From: Grammothele lineata
Taxonomy: Eukaryota; Basidiomycota; Agaricomycetes; Polyporales; Polyporaceae
Direction: 5' to 3'
Assembly (NCBI GenBank): GCA_002150815.3
Contig: NDFF03000370.1
Span: 372,001 to 436,000, forward strand
Length of the DNA stretch: 64,000 bases
The notes beneath the pieces are model-generated. The model was not told the origin of the DNA. It saw nothing but the letters and a program-made list of their open reading frames with translations, and did not search any database. Positions 55,274 through 64,000 of this stretch are shown in pieces. The stretch's first letter is position 1, and each line of letters begins with the position of its first letter. A program made the translations under genes and the position numbers.

Positions 55274-58200
55274 CTAGCCACCAATCGCCGTGATGACGAG
55301 ATCGGCAGCAGCCTGCTGCTCCGCGCGCACGCCAAGTTCGAGTGTCACACCCTGAGCCTTCGAATATGTCATTCTGCAGCGCACAAGCACCTTGCCGCCC
55401 CCGCCACCGAGAAGGCCTGATAGCTGGAGCGTATGCACGGTCGGCGCCTGCGGCTCCTCTGAACCGCCCAGGGGCTGCATGTTCAGGATCTCGACGACGG
55501 ACGTGCAGGCCGCTGCGGAGAAAGAGAAGTAAAAAGAAGTCACCGGCGTGCCCGTGTGATACGACGAGCGCAGAGCACGCACCTTTGAGGGACTCCATAG
55601 CCGAGAGCGAGAAGGTCTCCGTGAGAGACACGCCGCCGCGCATGCGGTCCCACTCGGACGCGAATGTGACGTACGTTGGGACGATGTAGTCCGAGGCGGC
55701 GAGCTCTGTGTCCTCGAGCTGGTACTCGTCCTCGTATCCCTCTTCCTCCGGCTCGCCAGTGGAAGGGTCGAGTTCCTTGCTGACAAACTTGAGGATACAC
55801 GAAAACGAGGCCTGGACGTACTCTTCTGGCGTATCCCGCGTGAAGGAGACGTACACGATGCCGGGCGAGGTCGCAGACGTGAGAGTGGGTACAGGGATGA
55901 TGAAGTCCTCGGTGAGCCCGGAGTCGGCCTGGGGCTGCATAATGACCGAGACCTGTTCGAGCACGGTGTCTGGAATCGTGTTGGACACGTTGAACTGGAG
56001 AAGCAAGTCAGCTCCTATCGATACGAGATAATGTTCGAGATACGCCGCACCTGGAACACGACGTGCTCCTTGAATATGTGCTTGACCACGGACACTTGGT
56101 ACTCCGTCTCGCTCTCCGTGAGAGGACTTGGCTTGAAGCTGCTGTTGAGAACAGGGCCGTAGGAAGCGAGTTCGGGGACCTCCGCAAGCTGCTGTGCGTA
56201 ATTCGATTGTGTCTCTGCGGCAGATGGGGGTGGTGGTGTTGCCGCCTTCGATGTCGAAGGCATACCAATGGTTTCCAGGGTGCTAGGCCCTGTACAAAGA
56301 CCAGTTAGTCATTAATTTGCTGAGAGTTCGACAGACACGCGTACGTGAAGACTCCTTCGCAGCTTGTTCCCTACTGATTTTGGGGATCTCTGACGCGTCG
56401 AAGGGCTGGTCCAATGAATCAGGGTCGCTGATGTAGGACACGAGTTTTGATTCGAGAGCAGACAGAGAGTAGATAGACTCTGTTGAACGTAGTCAACAAC
56501 AACACGTACACATGTCAGATCGTATGACCACTCACCCTCCTTGACATACGGCTGCACAAGTTCAGGCTCCGTGTACACCTTGAGGTAAAGCGCGGCCCGG
56601 TCCCTGACCTCGTCGTCGACGTCGTCCAGGCACCTGTTAAGCAGCACGTTGATGCTCTTGCCCAGTTTCGCGTCGATGTTGTCCAGCCCGAACTTCGCCA
56701 AGCTCCCAACGGCTGCCGCGCGCACGGTTGCGTTCTCAAGCACCACGCGGTTGTAGATGAAGCGGATGTACTTGGTCGGGTTCGGCGCCTTGGGGCCCTC
56801 AACACCTAGCAGGTGCAAGATGCGCACGGACAGCTTTGTGAACTCGCAGTCCTCAATGAACTCGCACAGGTGAGAGAGCGCTTGCTCCTTGCAGTCCGCG
56901 ATAAACTTGATCATGTCGAACATAGCCTCGACGACCGCACGCTTGAAGTCGTACCCACCCTCGTCGCGGAGCACGCCCGAGAGGAACGAGAGCATCGACT
57001 CGTGCTTGGCGGGGAACTTCAGGCAGAGTGAGCGGATAGCATCGACGATGATAACCTTGAACTCGTCGCTGATCTCGCTCATGAAACCGCTGATCTGCTT
57101 CATGAGGCGGTCGACGGACGCCTCGTTACCGGTCTTGAGGAGCGTGGTGATGGCGTAGGTCGCGACGCTACGGTTGGGGTCCGAAATGAGGTTCTCGAGG
57201 TCGATGTTGCATGCCGCGACGCTGGAAGGGTGCGTAACGGCGAGAGCGGCGAGAGTGCGGGTGGCAGCAAACTTGAGCGTGGACTTTGGTGACGAGAGGA
57301 ACAACTGAAGGACTATTCCGGGACGTTAGCGCATACACAGTGAATCTTAGTCGTACGAGACATACCGGCAATCGAACGAGTGAGTTGCGCGGGGGTGACG
57401 TTCTTCATTTCGCAAATCACGCGAGCTGCCTCCAAGTTCACCATATCGCTCTTGTGGCGGAGCCAGCCCTCCAAGAGGTCAAGCATCTGCCTCTGAACGC
57501 TGCACGTACCCATGAGCACCCGCGCACTTCAACCATATTTGGGGGAGATGGCACGTACTTCGGGTCCTCCTCCATAACCTTCGCCGCATACCGAATGAGC
57601 ATGCACAGCGCCATCGGGTTCTTCAGCGTCGTCCCCGCGCCCGACTTGCCCCCGCCCAGCTGCTGTATCATCTTCGTGACCGCCATCCTGTCCTGCTGCC
57701 TGATCGCATACAGCAGCCCGAGCGAGTGATACTGCGTGATGTAGCTCGTCGACGGGATCGGCTGGTACCCCGCGCTCGCCCCGCTCGAGGAGCCGCCCCA
57801 GCCGAGGTAGCCGCCGCCCGAGGTGCTGCCCCCGCCGAAGAAGGAGCCGGCCGACTTGGCGTTGACGGCCTCTTGGGCCTCGTTCACCCACCGCTTCACG
57901 ACGTCCTTGGCGTCTGGGAAGAGGTGGTAGGCTGAGACGAGCGCGGCGGAGGAGATGGACGGGTTCTTGTCGACGATGGCGGCCTTGAAGAAGCGTTCTA
58001 CACCTTGTGCCATGGAGGGCTGGAGGAGTAGCGAAGCATATGCTCAACAACCCATTTGTATGCGCGAGGACGAGGGAGTGAGGGCATGACACTCACGTCG
58101 ATGATCCTCGCGAGGGCGCGGATGGCGTTCGGCCGGTAGATGACCTCAGAGTTGGGTTGCATATCCTTCATAATGCTCGCCGTGACCATGATGACGTCCT

Positions 58201-58551
58201 CCGCGGTCATCGCGAGCTCCTTGATCGCGAGGTAGACCATCTGGCGGAGTGCGCTCTGCAAAATCCCATGCCATTCAGCTCGGCAAGCAGCACGTATGTG
58301 CAGGCAGGCCCACTACCACTCACGTCCTTGTGCTGGAACAGCTTCGTCGTGCCAAAGAACAGCGTCGTCGCCTCCTGCGTATTGAATGTCTCGCCGACAT
58401 AGAGGAGGTACACGATGCGCGTGAGCAGCGCCCTGCACTTGCGCGGGCTAATGGGGGACTCGTTGAACACGCGGGCCTCCTGGATCACCGTCGTCTTGTT
58501 GTTGTAGTACGTGCTGAGGCCGCTCTCCTCATCCTTTTTCGTGAAAGACAT
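55274..58551 (-). CDS. SEC21: Coatomer subunit gamma (COPI)
   Basis: Subunit of the COPI coat that buds Golgi-to-ER vesicles. Start [20 protein letters not shown] at 58551; an upstream in-frame Met at 58644 would add a non-conserved leader. Typical adaptin-like N-terminus: [117 protein letters not shown]-type [19 protein letters not shown], and [20 protein letters not shown]. The C-terminal appendage (55274-56000) has [30 protein letters not shown] and the closing [21 protein letters not shown] Gly/Ser-rich insert ([20 protein letters not shown]) sits near 57790-57850. About eight exons. Confidence 0.95.
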
Positions 58552-59973
58552 GGCTGGGGCGGAGGAGGGGAAAGGCGGGCCCGGCAGCGGGATATGGAGG
58601 GGGATGAGGACGGCAGTGTGTAGGCTCTGCGCCTCGGCGTCCACGCATCATCGCGACTCGAGCGCTGCCGCACACGTGGCGCGACGGTTTCGCTACACCG
58701 CTCCCAGTTCGCGTTTATTCATCCTAAAGCTAGCGCATTGAGACGAACACGACGATGGGACCACAAATTATGACATTGTATAGGACGGTATAACAGCGCG
58801 ACGACTACGAGCAAGACGGGGGTTGCTGGGATGGGAGAGCGATATACGACTGGGGTGTGGGATGGATGGATAAGTGACGTGCATGCACGCACTCGATTGA
58901 ATATAGAATACAACGACGATGTCGCATCGCGCCTGGTCTTCGACGCCAACTCTTCTAGCAACTACGCTCCCTCGGCCACTCCTCCTACACAGCGCCCAAC
59001 TTCTACCTCCACGAACCTCCACGCGCCTACGCGAACAGCTCGGCGTGCTATTCACCTAGGCGACCTCCACCAGCTACCGCAACAAACCTCCACCCGACCA
59101 GACGCGGAGCCCTCTCTCTCCAGCACGCCCTCGAAGGTGGCCCGGCCGCTGTGGGGGGCTAGGTACCCAGGAGGTGGGGGAGAGAGGACAAAAAGCGAGA
59201 TCCAGCAACGTGACGATGACTATGCGAGGAAGAGACGGGAAAGGGAAGGAAAAGGGGAATAACGAGAGGACTGGTGCGCGTGGCACACGGTGGGATTAGA
59301 AGACAAGGCGGAGGGGCGGTTATGGAACATGTACAGTGAATCGTGGATGGACGTGATGATGCGTGCGGCGAGGTATGGTGTGTATGTCATCGTGGGGAGA
59401 GTCAAGCGCTATCATCACGGGGTACGGCGCGAGGGGAACAATATAATGCGAGAGGACGAGGCAGCCGTCCGTGGCGAACCTGTGCGCAGGTCGACCGAGG
59501 CGGCTTGAAAAGAAAAAAGCGTCCGTACGAAACAGGGAATCTGGGAGTGTGATGAACGGGTGTATGGGGCGAGCTCTTGAGGCTAACTACCCCTACCCGG
59601 GTTGTGGCGTGTATGGGAGGAAGGACCCGTTGACGAAGGGCGGTGTGCGATCCAAAAGACGGTTGGATCGGCTGTCCATCCGAGGAGGCGACCTTGACCG
59701 AGACGGTTGGCGTCTCAAGCGACCGGTGGATGGATGTATCACCGCATGCACGTCATACTCCCTCGACGTGTCTCCACGACCCGCGTAACCCACTCGCTCT
59801 TTCCACTCGAGCGACGCGACTGACCAAACTTGTGTGTCCGAGATCCGAGGCCTTCAACCCGATGGCAACCAATGAAAACCGAGCGCTCCTATGCTTCTAC
59901 CCCCCGCCCCCCATGCTCGGTCGGATCCGGACGCGCTGGGTGACGTCTCCCCCGTCGTGGCTAGGGAAGACGT
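58552..59973. other. Intergenic, coatomer promoter and casein kinase 3' flank
   Basis: 1.4 kb between two minus-strand genes. Short low-content frames only, on both strands. Nothing recognised. Confidence 0.4.
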
Positions 59974-61223
59974 TCACCACTGATCTTCGCGGCGTCGCGG
60001 CTGGCCGATGGCGGCGGCAGCCTGCTGTTGACGAGTGTGGGAGCGCAGCCTAGACCGGGTGAGTAAAAGTGGGGGCGAACCTTAGTTACGCCGAAACTCA
60101 CATCCTGTCGCTGACGCGGTGCTCCTCTTCTTCCTGAAGGACCTTGCGGCGACCTTGGGAAGCCTTCTGGCTGGAGCTGCCACCGTCGTCCATGGCACGT
60201 TGCATGCTCCAGTCGAAGACGTAGTCGTACTGGTAGCCCTCGCGAACGAAGAGGTCACGGAAGAGCTTGCGAAGGTAGGAGTAGTCCGGCTTGTCGTCGA
60301 AGCGAAGGGCACGGGTATAGTTCAAGAAGATGCCAAACTCGTTGGGGAAGCCGCGGCAAAGGAGGTCGGTCGGAGTAGTCATCTTCTTCTCCATGATACG
60401 GTCGTACTTCTGCTTCTTCGTCGCGGCCTTCAGGCCCTGCCACGGGAGAGAGCCACGAAGGAAGTACATGAGGACGTAGGCGAGAGACTCGAGGTCGTCG
60501 CGACGGGCCTGCTCAACACCGAGATGGGTGTTGATGGACGTGTAGCGAGCCGTACCGGTGAGGTTCTTGTTCTCCCGGTACGGGATGTGAAGGTGAGTCT
60601 TCGGGTCCCGGTACTTCTTCGCAAGACCAAAATCGATGACGTTGACCTGGTTGCCGCGCTTGCCAATGCCCATGAGGAAGTTATCGGGCTTGATATCGCG
60701 GTGGATGAAGTTGCGCGAGTGGATGTACTCGATGCGGGAGATCTGCAAGCGCCACGACGAAGACGATCCGATAAGCAAGCGAGAATGGCAACGCAGAACA
60801 AACGAAAATGCGTACCAGCTGATCAGCGAGGAGCAGGACAGTCTTGAGGCTGAACTTGCGGTGGCAGAAGTTGAAAAGATCCTCGAGAGAGGGACCGAGG
60901 AGATCGATGACCATGGCGTTGTAGTCGCACTCGGTGCCGAACCAACGGACGAAGGGAACGCCAACGCCACCAGCGAGCGTCTTGTAGACCTTGGACTCAT
61001 ACTCGAGCTGGGGGTGTTTGGCCTTGACTGACTCGAGCTTGATGGCGACCTCCTCCCCGGAGATGATGTTAATTCCGAGGTAGATATCACCTGAAGAAAG
61101 TTGAGAGGCGCTTTCAAGAATATAGACACATAACGCACCAAAGGAGCCCGAGCCAATCTTCTTGCCCAACCTGTACTTTCCACCAACACGGAGGTCGAGG
61201 CGGTGCGAGGAGGAATCGGCCAT
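59974..61223 (-). CDS. HRR25-like: Casein kinase I, Hrr25/CK1-delta type
   Basis: Ser/Thr kinase acting in DNA repair, ribosome assembly, vesicle traffic and the clock. Start [20 protein letters not shown] at 61223. The glycine loop KKIGSGSFG is split by the first intron from [20 protein letters not shown] (catalytic Lys). Then [27 protein letters not shown] (catalytic loop), [50 protein letters not shown] and the family block [20 protein letters not shown]. The last splice (donor after GACAGGAT at 60101) leads to [20 protein letters not shown] then EDQW, stop 59974. No C-terminal Cys pair, so it is Hrr25-like, not the palmitoylated Yck type. The tail after the kinase domain is short. Confidence 0.94.
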
Positions 61224-63540
61224 CGAAATTGAAGTGATGCAGAGAGTAGCGCTAGAGTAGAGAGAAGATGAGCCGACTATGCTAGGAAACAAGAACGGGG
61301 GAGGGAAGGGTAGGGGAGTTTGAGAGGGAAGGATGAGGGCGGGTGGGGGCGAGGCGGGTTGAAAAGCAAGGAGAGCCTGGGAACGCCTAGCACAGCATCG
61401 GCGCAGCCGCCTACGACATAAGAGGCCCGAAAGGTACGTCTACGAGGCTTGGGCGGCACGCAGGGATCTTTACGTGCGGTGGCGTGTCCCACTGGAGGGA
61501 GACGGGGGGTGCGGCAACCTCGAGGCGAGGACGTAGGCGACGAGGAGGGTGATGTGAGGGAGATGGGACGGCAAAATGAACTTACAGTTGACAAGAGAGG
61601 ATAGGAGGGACGAGCGGGAGGTCAGAGAAGGGAGAAGAGGCGAGGCGAGGAGGCTTTATGAGAGGAGAGGAGGGCGAAGAACAAGGGCAGGAGAAAGAAC
61701 AGAGGAGACAGCGCAGCCCAGGTGGCGGACGGGGCAGGACGGGGCCGTGGGAAGCGTGGCCCGTGTGTTGTAGACGCCGGACAACACGCCACCTGCCCCA
61801 TCGATCAGCCCGAGTCGGCGCTTTTGCCGCTTCACGTTGTCCTCGGACGCTCGGCGACGTCCTCTGCCCGACTCAGCCCCGCCTCCTCCGCCGCCCCCGT
61901 CGCTGTCCCCGCCCCCTCGCCCGTCGCCGGCCTTGGTTCGTGTCCGCAGGGGCCTGGGCCGCAGCGCCTTTGCTCGTCCGCACGCCCTGGGCCGCGACCG
62001 CTCTCTGCCTCGCAGACGTCTGCATCATTTCTTACGCAAGCATTCGACTGGGCTCCGCCACGCCCGAAGAGCACGCCGAAGGAGAGCTCTTCCCCGGCTT
62101 GAGGAGCATATGGCCGCCTCCGTCGCCTCCGCATCCCACTCGCTTCTTCTTCCTCCGTCCGTCCGCCTGTCCGCCTGCACCTGCGCCCGTTCTGTGCGCC
62201 TTTGGGTCCGTCGGCGTGCTTGGCGGCGGCGCTCCCGCAACAGGGGCCGAGCTTCTCCCGGCGATGGCGGCCCCTTCCACCTGCTTCTGCCCTCCGTCCG
62301 GCCTCGGGCCCCAGACGGCGAGGCGCAGCCCCCCGCGCCGTGCGCTCGTCCTCGGATCCTACTGACGTGTCCGGTGACGGCGTCAGGCCTCGCAGCGTCG
62401 CTTGCGTCCTGGCTGTCACGAGCAGACAGGAAGCCTCCTTCACCGTGAGCCCCCGCCGCTTCCCCATGATCCCTACGTCCGTTGTTGTTCTTGCGTTCCA
62501 TTCCGTTTTCCGTTTCCCGGGCCCTGCTTCTGCGTTTCCACGTTCATTCCCGCTCTTGTACCCATCTCTCAGTATTCAAGGATATACGATCTGCACGGGG
62601 ATGTCTCAAGGCGCCCATAGTGATCCATTATTCCAACAACAACTGCGAACCGATCTACAAGGAGGACTCAGTCATTCTCTACATGACTACCTTTGGTTCC
62701 TCTGTCTAAGTGCTTGCGGTGAACTCGGTGCAAGGGCCCCACTTGATTGCAATCGTTATAGAAGATGATTAACCGAGCGTAAAACGTGTTGTACGAGATA
62801 CCAAGTTGACATTCAATTGATCAATCTGCGAGGATCGTGACTCTGGCAGCTAGTGCATGCATGACCTTTACTATGCAACGTGGAGCCCATGTTTCTGTAG
62901 CAACGCTGTGGCAACGTACAGGCAATAACGCAACTCATCCATAATCAGCAACACCACCGGAATATAGCCGAATGAGTGTTTAGTAGCAGAACATGGTGCA
63001 ACTTGATCATATCGCAGTGCAACCCGGGTGAAGAACGTTTGAGGTTGTACTACGCCTGTTGATCATAAGCCTCCCCTCGACGATACAAGACCGACAAGTC
63101 TTGTATCGGTCGTGCTACCAAATGCAACTGCGCGACATTCAAACGAACACACATTTTGAGAGCGCCGGCCACAGATGGCAAGTTTCGGCGAGTAGAGGCC
63201 TATGAACGCGACGTGGATGAGCGGTCTCATTGGGCATCGAGAGCGCGACGGCCGGGCGCAGCTGTTGCCACTGATTCAGCGGCAATACGCGGCCGGGAGG
63301 TACACTAGCTCAGGCGCCCGCCGAGAGAGCGTCCGAAAGTGTCTGGGAGGAACGGCCGCATTCACAGCCTTGTCCTTCTTCTCCTTCCCCCAACACCGTC
63401 CTCCCGCGGGCCTCGTCTCGCTCTCGTTCGTTCCCTGGCGGTATCGTTGAGCAGAGCAGACAGTCACTCTTTACCCAAACCAATCTTTCTACGCGCCCCT
63501 CCCTCTCCCTCGCCCGCTCCGAGGTCTCTCAGCAAGAATC
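61224..63540. other. Long divergent intergenic region between casein kinase I and chitin synthase
   Basis: 2.3 kb, the longest gap after 15.25-18.2 kb. The part at 61.6-62.4 kb is very GC-rich, with open frames in many phases but no recognisable product. The part from 62.5 to 63.3 kb is closer to average and holds a perfect 11-bp inverted repeat (63081-63108). It should contain long 5' UTRs or distant promoter elements of both genes. Confidence 0.45.
63081..63108. repeat. Perfect 11-bp inverted repeat with 6-nt loop
   Basis: CGATACAAGAC, then CGACAA, then GTCTTGTATCG. It lies 430-460 bp upstream of the chitin synthase start. No T-run follows, so it is unlikely to be a Pol III terminator. It could be an operator for a dimeric factor or chance. 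Confidence 0.7.
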
Positions 63541-64000
63541 ATGGCTTATCACCAACCACAACACGATCCTTACGCGAATGCGTACCCCGACTACCCCCCA
63601 GCTAACAATGCCTACCCCCGCCAGCAGCCCCAGCATGCGGCGAGCGACTACTCTCATGACACCCATGTCAACAACGGATGGGACGCCAAGTCCACCAAGT
63701 CCTACCAGAGCAGCTACGCCGGCTCACAAGCCCACCTCAACCCTCAGTACGAGATGACCCAGGTGGCTGTCCCCCCGATGCCCTCCATGCCCTACCAAGG
63801 CCCCGGCGGGAACTACCCCCCTCAGCAGCGCCCCGGCTACGCCCACTCGCAGTACAGCAACGGCGGGTACTCCGTTGCGCGCGAGAAGCTCATGAAGCGG
63901 CGGTCCGTGCGCCAGGTCGCGCTGCAGGAGGGGAACCTGGTGCTCGACATGCCCGTGCCGTCGCACATCGTGCCGAAGAGCCTCGACAACGCGGAGGAGT
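63541..64000 (+). CDS. CHS: Chitin synthase, N-terminal part (cut by window end)
   Basis: Membrane glycosyltransferase making cell-wall chitin from UDP-GlcNAc. Only the first 153 codons are in the window. Start MAYHQPQHDPYANAYPDYPP at 63541. The N-terminal tail is disordered, rich in Tyr, Pro, Gln and Asn, as in class I-III fungal chitin synthases. It leads into AREKLMKRRSVRQVALQEGN then LVLDMPVPSHIVPKSL, the conserved chitin-synthase N-terminal block just before the catalytic domain. No intron so far. The class cannot be fixed because the catalytic QRRRW region lies beyond the window. Confidence 0.9.
   Translation, partial: MAYHQPQHDPYANAYPDYPPANNAYPRQQPQHAASDYSHDTHVNNGWDAKSTKSYQSSYAGSQAHLNPQYEMTQVAVPPMPSMPYQGPGGNYPPQQRPGYAHSQYSNGGYSVAREKLMKRRSVRQVALQEGNLVLDMPVPSHIVPKSLDNAEE

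Noticed and set aside
61658..62467. Overlapping 200-235-aa frames on both strands
   Set aside because: Several frames are open at once because of high GC; none shows domains, plausible splice partners or a signal peptide.
1..64000. CRISPR arrays, bacterial operons or Shine-Dalgarno sites
   Set aside because: Spliceosomal introns, intron-bearing tRNAs and gene content show a eukaryotic nuclear genome; no regularly spaced direct repeats were seen.

Overview
The window is nuclear DNA of a filamentous basidiomycete, most likely a wood-decaying agaricomycete of the polypore type. Genes are dense, lie on both strands, and are cut by many GT-AG introns of about 50-60 nt. Intergenic gaps are mostly under 1 kb. 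The protein set is fungal: class I myosin with an SH3 tail, UCS myosin chaperone, Trm6, alkaline ceramidase, Brh2/BRCA2, chitin synthase. A secreted GH7 cellobiohydrolase points to lignocellulose decay. I recognise about 22 complete protein genes, one gene cut by the window edge, and four tRNA genes. No CRISPR array, rRNA or intact transposon was seen.

Layout. 0.26-12.4 kb: class I myosin (+), a 605-aa Ser/Pro-rich coiled-coil protein (-), the UCS-domain chaperone (-), divergent TRM6 (+), and a small secreted protein (-). 13.8-22.9 kb: alkaline ceramidase (+) with a 4-nt microexon, about 3 kb with no recognisable gene, a small HNH-like gene (-), and the BRCA2 homologue (+). 23.0-34.4 kb: tRNA-Trp, mitochondrial processing peptidase alpha (-), tRNA-Cys (-), ferroportin-like transporter (-), an Mdm1/SNX13-type PXA-RGS-PX sorting nexin (-), OAC1-type mitochondrial carrier (+), second tRNA-Trp (-). 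35.5-48.3 kb: short-chain dehydrogenase SDR1 (+), two unrecognised proteins (-), D-amino-acid oxidase (+), and a very long coiled-coil protein (-). 49.8-58.6 kb: GH7 cellobiohydrolase (+), SDR2 (-), SDR3 (-), third tRNA-Trp (+), coatomer gamma (-). 60.0-64.0 kb: casein kinase I (-), a long divergent intergenic region, and the first 460 nt of a chitin synthase (+).

Most genes are housekeeping and unrelated to their neighbours. Two relationships stand out. The motor myosin-I lies one gene away from the UCS chaperone family that folds myosin heads, and myosin-I, coatomer, casein kinase I and chitin synthase all bear on polarised growth. Second, SDR1 and SDR2 are close paralogues with identical intron positions. 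Each lies beside a tRNA-Trp gene in mirror-image order, and both promoters keep a 16-22-bp element at almost the same distance (about 145 bp) from an identical TATA box. This looks like an inverted duplication with a retained regulatory element, and it is the most promising lead here. The ceramidase microexon is the best gene-structure observation.
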